Shown here: positions 6,993 through 15,851 of the stretch, piece by piece
Numbering within the stretch: position 1 is the first letter of the stretch
How the letters are laid out: each line of letters opens with the position of its first letter
The notes under the pieces: generated by a model
Told to the model about the DNA's origin: nothing
The model's input: the letters and a program-made list of their open reading frames with translations, nothing else
Database searches by the model: none
Position numbers and translations under genes: made by a program
NCBI GenBank assembly: GCA_018823125.1
Contig: JAHJIW010000011.1
Span: 107,175-171,174 of the forward strand
Source of the DNA: Candidatus Margulisiibacteriota bacterium
Lineage (GTDB): Bacteria; Margulisbacteria; WOR-1; JAHJIW01
Direction: 5' to 3'
Length of the DNA: 64,000 bases

Positions 6993-7631
6993 ATGAGCCC
7001 TAACTATGTATCCGGATACCGAAAAAAATCTAACGCCAAATGGCCTAAAATAATTATTGGGATAGCTCTCATCGGTTTAGCCATCGCCTGGATTATGACC
7101 AGTGAACCAACCGAAAATAAAAAAAGCCCTACCCCCGAAAAACAAGAAACCATAGTTGAAAAGAAAGTTGCAGTAGAAACCAAAGCTACTAAACCAGCAG
7201 CCAAACCAATAGAAAAACCAAAAACACCATCGATCAAAGAAACTTTAGCGAAAAAAGTTGAACCTCAAAAACCCGCCATTAATACTCTTTCTGCCTCCCC
7301 CACCCAAACCGTTTTTACCGCCGCCACCGCTAACTCAATTTCTGCAGTAAATACCCCGATCAATCCAAAAAGTTCATTCTCCGCCAAACCACAACGAATT
7401 TATTATTATATTAAAATTAAGTCACAAAATGTGCCGGTAACCATCCATCACAATTGGTACAATCCAAGTGGTAGACGAGTTGCATCAATCCCTCTTTACT
7501 TAACTAGTGACATTGCCCACACTTACAGTTTCAACACCGTTTCTGGCACCGAAAAAGGAACCTGGAAAGTTGAAACCGTAGACAAAAACGGAAATATTCT
7601 CAACACTACCACTTTTATTGTCGAAAACTAG
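6993..7631 (+). CDS. Membrane-anchored DUF2914-type protein
   Basis: 212 residues: a short basic cytoplasmic head, one membrane segment (about residues 19-35), a Lys/Pro/Thr-rich linker (40-100) and a C-terminal domain from about 130. That domain, with IYYYIKIKSQ near its start, HHNWYNPSGR in the middle and GTWKVETVDKNG near its end, has the pattern of DUF2914 domains, which sit in the periplasm and are of unknown role. Ribosome binding site CGGAG seven bases before the ATG. Two tRNA genes follow at once. Confidence 0.65.
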   Translation: MSPNYVSGYRKKSNAKWPKIIIGIALIGLAIAWIMTSEPTENKKSPTPEKQETIVEKKVAVETKATKPAAKPIEKPKTPSIKETLAKKVEPQKPAINTLSASPTQTVFTAATANSISAVNTPINPKSSFSAKPQRIYYYIKIKSQNVPVTIHHNWYNPSGRRVASIPLYLTSDIAHTYSFNTVSGTEKGTWKVETVDKNGNILNTTTFIVEN

Positions 7632-7669
7632 TAACCTGTGATAAGATATCACCGCGACTCTCAATTTTT

Positions 7670-7742
7670 GCGCCCGTAGCTCAAAGGATAGAGCGTCTGG
7701 CTTCGAACCAGCAGGTTGGAGGTTCGAGTCCTCTCGGGCGCT
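7670..7742 (+). tRNA. tRNA-Arg (TCG)
   Basis: Acceptor gcgcccg / cgggcgc, anticodon loop cttcgaa giving TCG, T loop ttcgagt, discriminator T. Two bases separate it from tRNA-His. Confidence 0.92.
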
Positions 7743-7744
7743 AT

Positions 7745-7819
7745 GGCGGCCTTGGTGTAGAGGTAACACAGCAGATTGTGGTTCTGCCTTCAGGGGTTCG
7801 ATTCCCCTAGGCCGCCCCA
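7745..7819 (+). tRNA. tRNA-His (GTG), integration site of the mobile element
   Basis: Anticodon loop ttgtggt gives GTG. Acceptor gcggcct / aggccgc with an encoded extra G at -1 opposite C73, the histidine identity pair. Unlike the other tRNAs in the window, CCA appears encoded (7817-7819). The last nine bases GCCGCCCCA recur at 18138-18146, marking insertion of a 10 kb element at the 3' end of this gene. Confidence 0.93.
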
Positions 7820-9382
7820 TCTTGAATTTCGAGCGTAAGCTAACTCGATTTTTCTTTGGTTCATGCGGTTTTTCATGGGTTCTAACCTTCTATGCAATAA
7901 CTGCACCTCAGGAGCAAAGGCTGGAAATATATCCAGCGGTTTTTTCAAGGTAACATGCAGTTTTCTGTCCTTTAACAGGAGGTTCGAGCCAAGATAGAAA
8001 AGAATCTTCTTTTTTGTTTCCAGGCTGCCATTGGTAAAACTTTCTCTGGCAGTTTCAGCAAATGAAAAGACCTGCTCGGCTTTTTCAAGCCATGCTTCAG
8101 TCCTCTGGTTTGAATCCACCAAGAGTTCTTCCAGCCTCTGTTTTTCTTTTAGCAGTTTTTCCTTTTTCTTCTTATATTCATCTGGCTCAATCTCATTATT
8201 CATCCGCATCTCAAATATTACGTCCAGGTTTCTCGTACACCTGCCAAGAGCTTGCTGTTGCGATTGGATAATTTGATTCCTGTCTTCCATTTCTTTGGCG
8301 TGCTCTTGTTTCAAGCATTTAATCGCCCACTGATGGAATTCGGGGGGAATCCTGATAGTATTTATGACATCAACCACTTGTTTTTCCAGTTCTTCTTCCC
8401 TGATGGTTTTCTGGCTACAATTTGGGTCAAGCTTTTTAGTGCAGCGGTAATATTTATAATTATGCGTATTTCCATTTTTTTGATGTTTAAACTTGTTTTC
8501 GGCAGTAATGGAAGCTCCGCACTCTCCACACCTTATAAGCCCCGTATAAGCAAATAAATGCCGTTTAGGACGTGGTTTCCCCCGACCACTGATGATTTGC
8601 TGCGCTGTTTCATATTCTGCTTGGGTAATCGTCGGTTCGTGACTACCTGGGTAAAGCTCTTTTTTCCAATAAAAGCTCCCATAATAAAAAGGATTTTTAA
8701 AAGTAAGATAAAACTTGCTCTTAGTAATCTTCTTACCTTTGTCGGTAGTTAATCCCATATCATTTGCAACTTCATAAAGTTTGTTAACAGTATAGTTCTG
8801 TTCGATTATCATGTACCATAATTTTTTAACGAGGTCGAATCTATCTGGGTCTTTGTATATTGGTGGTTTGTCTGGCAGGTTATACTTGTTGTTTAAATAA
8901 CCCAGGGGCGGTTTATGGGGATACCATCCACTGCTTAGTTTTTTTCGCTGCCCTCTTTTGGTGGTTACGCTAAGGTCAAGGCTAAACTGGGTAGCAGAAC
9001 CAAATTCAAGAGTCATCATTAGGACATTATCGGTGGGGGAAAAACCTCTTTGATAAGTCTGTATATGTTTTATCGTGCCTTGCTGTAAATGCCAGCTTAT
9101 CGTTCCGGCGTCAATCGGATTTCTTGTCAGCCTATCGAGCTTCCAACAAATTATCCCTTGGGCTTCCCCTTTTTGAATCCTTTCTATCATTTGGGTAAAA
9201 ATCGGTCGGCCTGGTGCTTTTGCGGATTTTTCTTCCTTAAAAACCTTTTTTATGGTTAGGCCTTTTTGTTTGGCAAGCCTGGTAAGTTCTTCAATTTGTG
9301 AAGGGATTGATGCAATCTGACGGTCTTCGCTTTCAGATGATTTTCTTGTATAGAGAAAATATTTAATTGAATTTTCCTTCAT
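7790..9382 (-). CDS. Large serine recombinase (integrase)
   Basis: 530 residues. The N-terminal resolvase domain has the catalytic Ser15 in YTRKSSESED and the conserved CWKLDRLTRN helix near 97-107. The central recombinase domain begins near 140 (RGQRKKLSSGW, then PPLGYLNN), followed by a zinc ribbon (CGECG near 280 and a later Cys pair) and a coiled coil (about 385-435). This is the organisation of phage-type large serine integrases. The last codons (RWGGLGESNP) are the antisense of tRNA-His, so the reading frame runs across the attachment core and stops inside the tRNA gene. In an excised circle the C-terminus would be different. No separate directionality factor is recognisable. Confidence 0.9.
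   Translation of the reverse strand: MKENSIKYFLYTRKSSESEDRQIASIPSQIEELTRLAKQKGLTIKKVFKEEKSAKAPGRPIFTQMIERIQKGEAQGIICWKLDRLTRNPIDAGTISWHLQQGTIKHIQTYQRGFSPTDNVLMMTLEFGSATQFSLDLSVTTKRGQRKKLSSGWYPHKPPLGYLNNKYNLPDKPPIYKDPDRFDLVKKLWYMIIEQNYTVNKLYEVANDMGLTTDKGKKITKSKFYLTFKNPFYYGSFYWKKELYPGSHEPTITQAEYETAQQIISGRGKPRPKRHLFAYTGLIRCGECGASITAENKFKHQKNGNTHNYKYYRCTKKLDPNCSQKTIREEELEKQVVDVINTIRIPPEFHQWAIKCLKQEHAKEMEDRNQIIQSQQQALGRCTRNLDVIFEMRMNNEIEPDEYKKKKEKLLKEKQRLEELLVDSNQRTEAWLEKAEQVFSFAETARESFTNGSLETKKKILFYLGSNLLLKDRKLHVTLKKPLDIFPAFAPEVQLLHRRLEPMKNRMNQRKIELAYARNSRWGGLGESNP
7811..7819 (+). repeat. attL core (direct repeat)
   Basis: GCCGCCCCA at the 3' end of tRNA-His, repeated at 18138-18146. Probable attachment core created by the serine recombinase. 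Confidence 0.6.
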
Positions 9383-9470
9383 TGCCTACCTTCTGATCTC
9401 GACCAAATGTTACCATGTTTTAACGCTTTTCAGCACGATTATTGTTGCATGTCGCTTTCATTGGTAATTC

Positions 9471-10142
9471 CTAATAAAATGCACGGAGTCTACTACACGC
9501 TTCATCTAATCTTTTTTGAAGCTTAGTAGGTTTGCCTGCATAATATTTTCGCCTCATTTTTGCTGATAATTTATCTATTTTATCTTCCAAGTTATAAAGG
9601 ACAGTTAAGAAATGGTATTTTCCATCCCGATTTTCATTCCTCGATTTGTAGGTTAAGTTATAACAATGCCGGCATCCAAAATAGTCCCCTGCCTTGTAAA
9701 GCGTGGCAACCCTTTTACTACAATACTTACCGTTTATTGAAAGCGGGCAAATAAACCAGTATCGCTCTGCGCCATAGTTGCATGGGGTAGTTGTTAAAGT
9801 CACTTTATAATCAAATTCCTTCTTCTCATTATTGTCTTCAGTTTGAGTATAACGAAGGTGTATATAGTTATCTTTGCCTAATGTTGAAACTGTAATATTG
9901 ATAGCATTTTTCTCATCCGAAAAACTATTTGGCCATTCAATAATTGCGGATATCAAACCGATCAGGTAGCCCTGCTGTTTCAGCCAGCGGATATCTATTT
10001 TTGATAATCGATCTGCTTCTCTTTTGCCTGCACATTTAACCATGTTTTTCGCCATTCCTACCGAAATCATTAAGGATCCACTCGGGACTCGTCTTTCACT
10101 TCTTCCAAACGAACCCATTTTATTTTTCGGAAATATCAACAT
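9471..10142 (-). CDS. Conserved element protein with Cys-rich zinc-binding region
   Basis: 223 residues. After an N-terminal half of unknown kind, residues about 130-175 contain four cysteines in two groups (CPLSINGKYC and GCRHCYNLTYKS), a likely zinc ribbon, followed by a basic helix. Proteins with the ACRHCYDLTY-type signature are frequent beside serine recombinases, but their role is unknown. The frame overlaps the upstream gene by 23 bases, and internal Met codons make the true start uncertain. Confidence 0.6.
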   Translation of the reverse strand: MLIFPKNKMGSFGRSERRVPSGSLMISVGMAKNMVKCAGKREADRLSKIDIRWLKQQGYLIGLISAIIEWPNSFSDEKNAINITVSTLGKDNYIHLRYTQTEDNNEKKEFDYKVTLTTTPCNYGAERYWFICPLSINGKYCSKRVATLYKAGDYFGCRHCYNLTYKSRNENRDGKYHFLTVLYNLEDKIDKLSAKMRRKYYAGKPTKLQKRLDEACSRLRAFY

Positions 10143-10650
10143 CTATTGCCAACGGAATGTTATGTTTTTTTCCAGTACGAGCGGCTTGGATGCGCTGCAA
10201 TTCGTGAAGGGCTTTATAAATGCCTCGCTCGATGCTTGCCTCGTAGCGTATAAGCTTCCCGTAAGTATCAAATTTGGCAAAATTGATGCTCATCGCCTTG
10301 CCAAGCGTCTTTGGGGTGTCGACGATTTCGAAATCACTACCGTTTAGATCATAGTTCATCATCTCCCGTTCTACTCGCATTACACGTCTCAATCGCCAGG
10401 TATTAGCAGTGATCCTATCTACCAGCATAAATTCAAGCTCTGTTTCCGGTTCTAATTCCGTCCTCAATCTTTTGCCGATTTCAATAAGAACTTCCTCGTC
10501 TTCTCCTGCAAGCAAAACCTCTTTACTTAATAAACCGTGTTTCAAAGCGTTATATTTACTTACTACTTTGCCCTCTTGAGTTTTAGGCCCGGTGGACTGT
10601 AAGGCGTTCTGCTGATTGGCCTCCAACTGTTTTTGTGATACTTCATTCAT
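10120..10650 (-). CDS. Conserved element protein ('STGPKT...NALKHGL' family)
   Basis: 176 residues. The N-terminal signature NALQSTGPKTQEGK then KYNALKHGLLS is typical of a widespread family of small proteins found in mobile elements and environmental genomes. The remainder is helical and charged. No catalytic motif is visible and no function is established to my knowledge. Overlaps the primase gene by eight bases and the downstream gene by 23, so the three are co-translated. Confidence 0.65.
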   Translation of the reverse strand: MNEVSQKQLEANQQNALQSTGPKTQEGKVVSKYNALKHGLLSKEVLLAGEDEEVLIEIGKRLRTELEPETELEFMLVDRITANTWRLRRVMRVEREMMNYDLNGSDFEIVDTPKTLGKAMSINFAKFDTYGKLIRYEASIERGIYKALHELQRIQAARTGKKHNIPLAIDVDISEK

Positions 10651-12823
10651 GGTTTCCCTCCTTATTGATATCTACCCCACCATACTGTTCACTATTGTTT
10701 TGCTGGGTAGATATAGTGAGCGGCGTGGTGGGGTAAACCAGCATTTTCCTTTTGTCATCAGGGTCTCGCTCCTGCATTATTAAGCCAGCGTTTTCTAACA
10801 TCGGTATAATCTGCATTCGTAGAAGCCAATCGGCCAATACCCGTCCGTATTCCTGGATGTGCTTCTGCGTTACCTCTCGCCTCGTTAAACCCAGCCATTC
10901 TGCCGTATTATTGCCTCTATCCAGATTTTTCTCTCTCCAAGCGGGGGTAATGATATCTTGGTATATCTGATAAATATAGGGGGGCAGATTAAACTCCTGG
11001 CTTTCGGAAATTATATGCCACACTTTGAACGCCTCATTGATATCATCTTCATTTACTATGATTGTCGATCCACTTCTTTCTCTGAACCATAAATTAAGTA
11101 AGGCAAATGCCTTAATAAGTGAGAGAATACGTCCAATATCCCGCTGGTGTCTTGGTTTTAATATCTTATTTACAGTAAAAAATGCCTTTTCTATCTTTTC
11201 AGGCGAGCTTATTTTTATATCTCTAATCTTTGCCTGCTTGATTGCTCGTATTCGCTCTTTGAGTAATTTTCGTTCCGGTTCATTCTCTAGAAATTGTTGA
11301 AATGTTAAGCTATCAGCTTCTTTTCTTATTTTTTGATAAATTGCTTCTCTTATTTTCTCTCGATTGGTTTCTGGGCTTAATAAAAGGAATCTCGTTGTCT
11401 CTTGCTCATCGAGTTTTAATCCCGCAGTGCAGAAAATCACGGATGGGAAACCTCGGAGATAGATATTTTTTGTCCTAAGTCCTGCTTTTTGGGATTTATC
11501 CGTAATCTTTATCCGAATTTCCTTTTTGTCGTGAGACAATAGAGGACGCAGGTGCTGTAAGAGCAAAGTATGCGGCTGGTCAAGAAAAATCAGAATCTTT
11601 CTGGATAAATCAACGGTATATCCTTCTTTCTCTTTTTCGTATTTCCCAGCGTCATGAAAGAATGCGGTGGGACTGCAATAGCCAACTTCGATTATATCTT
11701 CTTCTGGGAATAGTTGGGCGATCTCCGTGGGGATATATGATTTTCCGGTTGATGACGGCGCATTAAAACTGATATTTAACTGTGAGTTTTCTGTATAGGC
11801 GGAAAGTTCACATAAAAAGGTTATTAGTTTATTTTCCTCGTCCTTTTTGATGGTCAAGCCTAATATCTCGATGAGTTTTTGAGTCGAAAGCGGCTTAAAC
11901 TGCGAAGTATCAATCTTTTCGGGATATTCTTTTGCGTATTTCCCAAATAAATCTTCTGTTGAGCCTTTCAGTTTAACAAAATAATCAGTTATATCCCCGC
12001 CTTCCCCAACTTCATCAGGCAAAGTGATAAGGTAGAGATCGTTATTTCCAGTCTCGAAAAGCATATCCACAACCCGTCTGGATCCATTCCGGCCAGCTTC
12101 GTCATTGTCATAGCAAATGTAGATTTTTCTCCCTTTCCCAATCTTCTCGACCCATTCCTGCTTGAAGGTCATGGCTCCGTGCGTCGAGCTGATCGCCGGT
12201 ATTCCTTTTGATATCAACAGCAGTCTATCCAGCTCGCCCTCGCAGATTACAAGCATTTTTTCTATATTTTGCAGAACTTCCCAATCGTATATTTGAGCTT
12301 CTACACCTTTCGGATAGGTCATTTTGTCATTGCCTTTGTTAGGATCTTGCCTTAACTTGAAAAACACAAAATTGCCATTGTTATCCTTAATTGGGATAGT
12401 TATCCAAGATTTACCATAGAATTCGCCCAGGCCGAGCTTGCACACCCCTATAACCGCATCTGTGATGCCTCTGGCGTTTAAATACCGCCTAATTTGTTCG
12501 GGAAGCGCTTGATGGCACTTTTCCACCAAATCTTGATTGAACTTAGCTTTTTTATGATTTGGGCGTTTGATTGGACACAAGACAATATCTTTTGAATCGT
12601 CACCAAAATGCTTTGCAAGTGTTATAAGATTGCCGCTCGTACCACATTTTTTGCAATCATATTGCCCAGTATTAGCGCTAAAATAAAGATGCCTCTCACT
12701 ACCCCTGCTGTCGTTATCACAGCCATTAAATAAACATTGAGTTATTAGTTCTCCGCCTCTTTCTATAAAAATAATCCCTTTTTTACTTAAGTACTCTTTA
12801 ATTGTAATTGTTTCTAAACTCAT
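10643..12823 (-). CDS. Primase-helicase of the integrative element
   Basis: 726 residues. An N-terminal CHC2-type zinc finger (C30, C35, C57, C60) is followed by a Toprim domain with VICEGELDRLLL near 192 and the acidic YDNDEAGRNGS near 237, then a P-loop ATPase with NAPSSTGKS near 353 and LIFLDQPH as Walker B near 410. This fits a replicative primase fused to a helicase-like ATPase, as in plasmid satellites and phages. It suggests the element can replicate when excised. The start codon overlaps the stop of the 58-residue gene upstream (ATGA). Confidence 0.85.
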   Translation of the reverse strand: MSLETITIKEYLSKKGIIFIERGGELITQCLFNGCDNDSRGSERHLYFSANTGQYDCKKCGTSGNLITLAKHFGDDSKDIVLCPIKRPNHKKAKFNQDLVEKCHQALPEQIRRYLNARGITDAVIGVCKLGLGEFYGKSWITIPIKDNNGNFVFFKLRQDPNKGNDKMTYPKGVEAQIYDWEVLQNIEKMLVICEGELDRLLLISKGIPAISSTHGAMTFKQEWVEKIGKGRKIYICYDNDEAGRNGSRRVVDMLFETGNNDLYLITLPDEVGEGGDITDYFVKLKGSTEDLFGKYAKEYPEKIDTSQFKPLSTQKLIEILGLTIKKDEENKLITFLCELSAYTENSQLNISFNAPSSTGKSYIPTEIAQLFPEEDIIEVGYCSPTAFFHDAGKYEKEKEGYTVDLSRKILIFLDQPHTLLLQHLRPLLSHDKKEIRIKITDKSQKAGLRTKNIYLRGFPSVIFCTAGLKLDEQETTRFLLLSPETNREKIREAIYQKIRKEADSLTFQQFLENEPERKLLKERIRAIKQAKIRDIKISSPEKIEKAFFTVNKILKPRHQRDIGRILSLIKAFALLNLWFRERSGSTIIVNEDDINEAFKVWHIISESQEFNLPPYIYQIYQDIITPAWREKNLDRGNNTAEWLGLTRREVTQKHIQEYGRVLADWLLRMQIIPMLENAGLIMQERDPDDKRKMLVYPTTPLTISTQQNNSEQYGGVDINKEGNHE

Positions 12824-12996
12824 TTTAATGCCTCCGTTTTTATGTGGTTCTTTGAAACTGCTTTTGGTTGATAAACTGCTCTTACAAGCCCAATCAATCT
12901 TTCTCCATTTTCCCTTGCCTCCTTTCCGCTTATTTCCACTCCGAAGCGGTTTTTGTAAAGTATTTGAAATTGTTTAATTTGATCATTAGTTAACAT
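12820..12996 (-). CDS. Small conserved element protein, 58 residues
   Basis: The frame begins MLTNDQIKQFQILYKNRFG, continues through EISGKEARENGERLIGLVR and ends at a TGA that overlaps the primase ATG. Short proteins of this pattern (xxIxxFxxIYKKxFGxEIS) recur in mobile elements next to replication genes. The start lies one base after the stop of the upstream 83-residue gene, so translation is coupled on both sides. No known function. Confidence 0.7.
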   Translation of the reverse strand: MLTNDQIKQFQILYKNRFGVEISGKEARENGERLIGLVRAVYQPKAVSKNHIKTEALK

Positions 12997-12997
12997 T

Positions 12998-13249
12998 TCA
13001 AATGTTATAAATCCTCGTCTTTATTTCCTTAAGAAAATTAAAGAAACTGATCGGTTCAACATTGGCCTGATGGGCAAAATAAAGTTTTATCAAATCATCA
13101 AGCTGCTCATCCCTTTTAATGGAGAAAATAGCCTTAGAAGGATTGCTCCGATCGATTGTTTCTATCTGGTAGCCAAAGCAACAAAGGGCTGAACATAAAG
13201 AAATATCTGAGGTTTTGAAGTAATCTTTTTCATGTAATAGTTTTTTCAT
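12998..13249 (-). CDS. DUF5659-like small protein
   Basis: 83 residues. FKTSDISLCSALCCFGYQI near the N-terminus, IDRSNPSKAIFSI in the middle and VEPISFFNFLKEIKTRIY at the end match the pattern of DUF5659, a small domain of unknown role often carried by integrative elements. It is first in the leftward replication operon, behind a promoter flanked by two palindromes. Confidence 0.65.
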   Translation of the reverse strand: MKKLLHEKDYFKTSDISLCSALCCFGYQIETIDRSNPSKAIFSIKRDEQLDDLIKLYFAHQANVEPISFFNFLKEIKTRIYNI

Positions 13250-13276
13250 ATAAAATCATTCCTCCTACTACTACAT

Positions 13277-13290
13277 GGTGAAAAATCACC
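13277..13290. promoter_or_regulatory. Operator-like palindrome 1
   Basis: GGTGAAAAATCACC, a perfect 5-bp inverted repeat with four-base spacer, lies between the -10 box and the start codon of the 83-residue gene. Confidence 0.5.
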
Positions 13291-13304
13291 CAGAAGGAGA
13301 CAAT

Positions 13305-13333
13305 TGTATAAAATTAGCTATAAATTTTCGCAA
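13305..13333 (-). promoter_or_regulatory. Promoter of the element's replication operon
   Basis: Minus strand TTGCGA (13328-13333), 17-base spacer, TATACA (13305-13310). The two GGTGA...TCACC palindromes bracket it. Confidence 0.55.
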
Positions 13334-13353
13334 AATATCTATATTGGGAGTTC

Positions 13354-13365
13354 GGTGATTTCACC
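13354..13365. promoter_or_regulatory. Operator-like palindrome 2
   Basis: GGTGATTTCACC has the same half-sites as the palindrome at 13277 with a shorter spacer. The pair lie 75 bases apart around the operon promoter, as expected for a repressor that can bridge two sites. Confidence 0.5.
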
Positions 13366-13388
13366 TAGATTGATATTGACAGAGGATT

Positions 13389-14201
13389 CTACTTATCGGA
13401 GATTAGAGTAAATCGGGTCTTGTAGGCCTTTACTTGTTTATAAGAGAAAAAGGGATCTCCCTCTATTTGATTTCCATCCATTTGGATGATGGCCTTTTTT
13501 AAGGTTTTGGAGAGCTGCTTCTTTCTTGCTTTATTTTGATCTGGCACCTTGATTATGCCAAATCCTCTGTTTTGAGCTTCATTGTTAGCGTCATCAAAAT
13601 CATTGCTAAAATCCTGTGCGATTTTTCTGAGGTTGGTTTTTTTACCTAAGTGAGGCTTTTCCCAAGATATCTCTCCGTTGTTTTCAGCTAATTGTCCCAG
13701 CATTTCCCATTGTATGTTTGGCAGTAGACTTTTTCTGTCCTCAAATCCCATTTCTTTATAATTTCTGGTTTCATTGACGTTTTTACCAGTGATCTTTATA
13801 GTATGTCCATCGATAAATTTAATTGTTATAGCATCCCATTTAGTACCGTTAGGAACTATTACGGGATTGATCGGCAACTTAGGAATCCTTTTTTTCTCAA
13901 TCTTAGCGGCCTTATGCTTATATGATTTATATAATTCATCAAATTTTGGCTGATTGATTGTTGCCCAATAGCGAAATACTTGTTCTTCAACCATCCCAGG
14001 ACATGCATCTGGTTTGATGAAAAAAGCTCCTTCTCTTCCTAATTTATAAAGTGCCTGTCTTTGTCTATGAAGAGATATTCCTAGCGAGGGTTTAACTTCG
14101 AATGTTACACGAGAAAGCAGCTCGTCTTGACAAACTAATTCCTCTTTGATTTCGTTTATTATCAACCACTTGCAATAATCAGATTTTTCTTCATGTGTCA
14201 T
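13389..14201 (-). CDS. Unknown element protein
   Basis: 270 residues, no signal peptide or membrane segment. I do not recognise the family. The first 110 residues are helical and charged. A central region from about 120 (KWDAITIKFIDGHTIKI) looks like a small beta domain, then MGFEDRKSLLPNIQWEMLGQL and a basic C-terminus with KKQLSKTLKK. The composition and basic tail would suit a DNA-associated protein, possibly winged-helix, but this is inference. Confidence 0.5.
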   Translation of the reverse strand: MTHEEKSDYCKWLIINEIKEELVCQDELLSRVTFEVKPSLGISLHRQRQALYKLGREGAFFIKPDACPGMVEEQVFRYWATINQPKFDELYKSYKHKAAKIEKKRIPKLPINPVIVPNGTKWDAITIKFIDGHTIKITGKNVNETRNYKEMGFEDRKSLLPNIQWEMLGQLAENNGEISWEKPHLGKKTNLRKIAQDFSNDFDDANNEAQNRGFGIIKVPDQNKARKKQLSKTLKKAIIQMDGNQIEGDPFFSYKQVKAYKTRFTLISDK

Positions 14202-14273
14202 AGTAATTTATTGTAATTCTGCCCCATTTTATCAAAAATTTAGGGTTATTCCAAATCGGCATGAAAAAAGCTC

Positions 14274-15320
14274 TTAGAAAAGGATAGTAGCTCTTAACTT
14301 GTAATGGTCATATTTTATTTCATTAAGATTTACTATTTGAAATGGCGCTTTGTCTTTTGTATCAAGATGAGCAAAAAAATCAGAATCTGTGCCCAAAACA
14401 TCTCCATTTTCATCATAATATGTAACTGAAATTTCTATGGCAGTCGCATATCTTCCTGTATTATTTTGTGCTTCTCCAACTATTACCGGTATTCCTGCGG
14501 CTGAAGTTGCTCTATGGCTTAGTATATCAATATGTCTATTTCCTCCAATTACGCTTTTCAATGACTTCCTAGGTGCATTATCTGCTTTGTTTTTTGTAGT
14601 TGATTTTATTTTCTTCCCCTTCTCATAGTATTCTTCCTTTAGAAGATTGCCCTCATTGTCATAATTTCTAGCATAGCCATCTAATGCCCCATCATTGAAA
14701 TACATTTCCCGTTGTAAGTGTCCATCTGTGTAGAAGGTTCTTAATATCCCGTCTAGCTTGCCTTCTTTATAGTTGGATTCATATTTAATTTGGCCATTAG
14801 GATAGAACATTTTGTTTAAGCCCTCTGGGGTTCCATTTTTTAGGTTTCCTTCAAGCTGAAGAATGCCATTATCGAATACTTTAATAACCCCATTCTTTTT
14901 CCCTGCCACAAAACTAGTAATAGATTGTAATTTTCCGTTTTCATCATAATATGCGTTTTGATGACCTTCAAAAAGATTATCTTTTAAATTGTAACTTACC
15001 TTAAGATTTCCGTTTTCATAATATTCGATCTGTTTGCCATTTATTTTGTTGTTTTTGTATTGAACTAATAATTCTAACTTGCCATCTGAATAATACCGAC
15101 TAACAAATCCATCAGGGATATTACCAACGACCTCTTTTGCTACCCCATTCTCATCAAAAAGCTTATGAGCAATCATCTTATTATGCTCATAAAAAGTTAC
15201 TTCTTTGGCGATCCCATTTGCATATCTTTGTGTAATTTCAGAAGTCACTTCGGCAATAGAACTGCTTGACGAAATTGCCATAATAATAAGCATAAACAGT
15301 AAAACAGTGATTTTCTTCAT
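14274..15320 (-). CDS. Secreted MORN/YwqK-repeat protein with FxLYD-like C-terminus
   Basis: 348 residues with a signal peptide (1-23). Residues about 30-240 hold roughly nine repeats of the type YYENGNLKxxxxxKxxxxxG, the MORN-variant repeat found in YwqK-family proteins. The C-terminal ~90 residues (GEAQNNTGRYATAIEISVTY) resemble FxLYD domains, beta sandwiches of secreted proteins. It is likely displayed in the periplasm or on the surface. MORN-variant proteins are often annotated as antitoxins, but nothing here shows a toxin partner. Cargo gene of the element. Confidence 0.7.
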   Translation of the reverse strand: MKKITVLLFMLIIMAISSSSSIAEVTSEITQRYANGIAKEVTFYEHNKMIAHKLFDENGVAKEVVGNIPDGFVSRYYSDGKLELLVQYKNNKINGKQIEYYENGNLKVSYNLKDNLFEGHQNAYYDENGKLQSITSFVAGKKNGVIKVFDNGILQLEGNLKNGTPEGLNKMFYPNGQIKYESNYKEGKLDGILRTFYTDGHLQREMYFNDGALDGYARNYDNEGNLLKEEYYEKGKKIKSTTKNKADNAPRKSLKSVIGGNRHIDILSHRATSAAGIPVIVGEAQNNTGRYATAIEISVTYYDENGDVLGTDSDFFAHLDTKDKAPFQIVNLNEIKYDHYKLRATILF

Positions 15321-15447
15321 TTAATCCCTCCAAAAGATGGCTTTAGCACAGCATCCTTATGCTACCGAGTATTTTTTAGCAACAACATCATGAGCAATAG
15401 CAAACGAAGCTACCATTTTGTTTGTTCCTTAGTTTTTGATTTATTCA

Positions 15448-15846
15448 TCATTTACCCTTTCTAAAGTCTTCAATAGTATATTTACCCATGAACTTATCTT
15501 TGTAATAAACATAAGAATGTTTAATTATTTTATCGCTTTTATTATCAATGTATTCACTATTAGCTACGTTCCATATTGATTTAGCCATTCCCCCGTAAGG
15601 ATCTTTAATGCTATCATCAACACTAAGATATAATCCCATAGCGACCTTCCCAAGCTCACTTAAGTAAACTCTAATTGTATCTCCTTTAATCTCTACCCTT
15701 TCAAAGATACTGTTGTCACCAAGCAGGAGTTCTAAATAAACTTTAATTTCAACCTTATTATCAATATTTGTCACATCTACCAAAGAAAATGCCGGACCAG
15801 ATAAAACCATTAAAATAAACATAACTAATAATAATTTACTTCTCAC
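15448..15846 (-). CDS. Small secreted protein, unknown
   Basis: 132 residues from a GTG start at 15846, preceded by AGGGGTGA at a workable distance. An N-terminal hydrophobic segment (VRSKLLLVMFILMVLSGPAF) looks like a signal peptide. The remainder has beta-like segments and a Lys-rich end, with no motif I recognise. A longer frame reaches to 15966 but overlaps the immunity-like gene out of frame and lacks a ribosome binding site. Confidence 0.5.
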   Translation of the reverse strand: MRSKLLLVMFILMVLSGPAFSLVDVTNIDNKVEIKVYLELLLGDNSIFERVEIKGDTIRVYLSELGKVAMGLYLSVDDSIKDPYGGMAKSIWNVANSEYIDNKSDKIIKHSYVYYKDKFMGKYTIEDFRKGK

Positions 15847-15851
15847 AAAGA

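Noticed and set aside
7500..7820. Minus-strand open frame covering tRNA-Arg and tRNA-His
   Set aside because: It is the antisense of two tRNAs (peptides of the SREDSNLQP / RGIEPLK kind), a well-known artefact.
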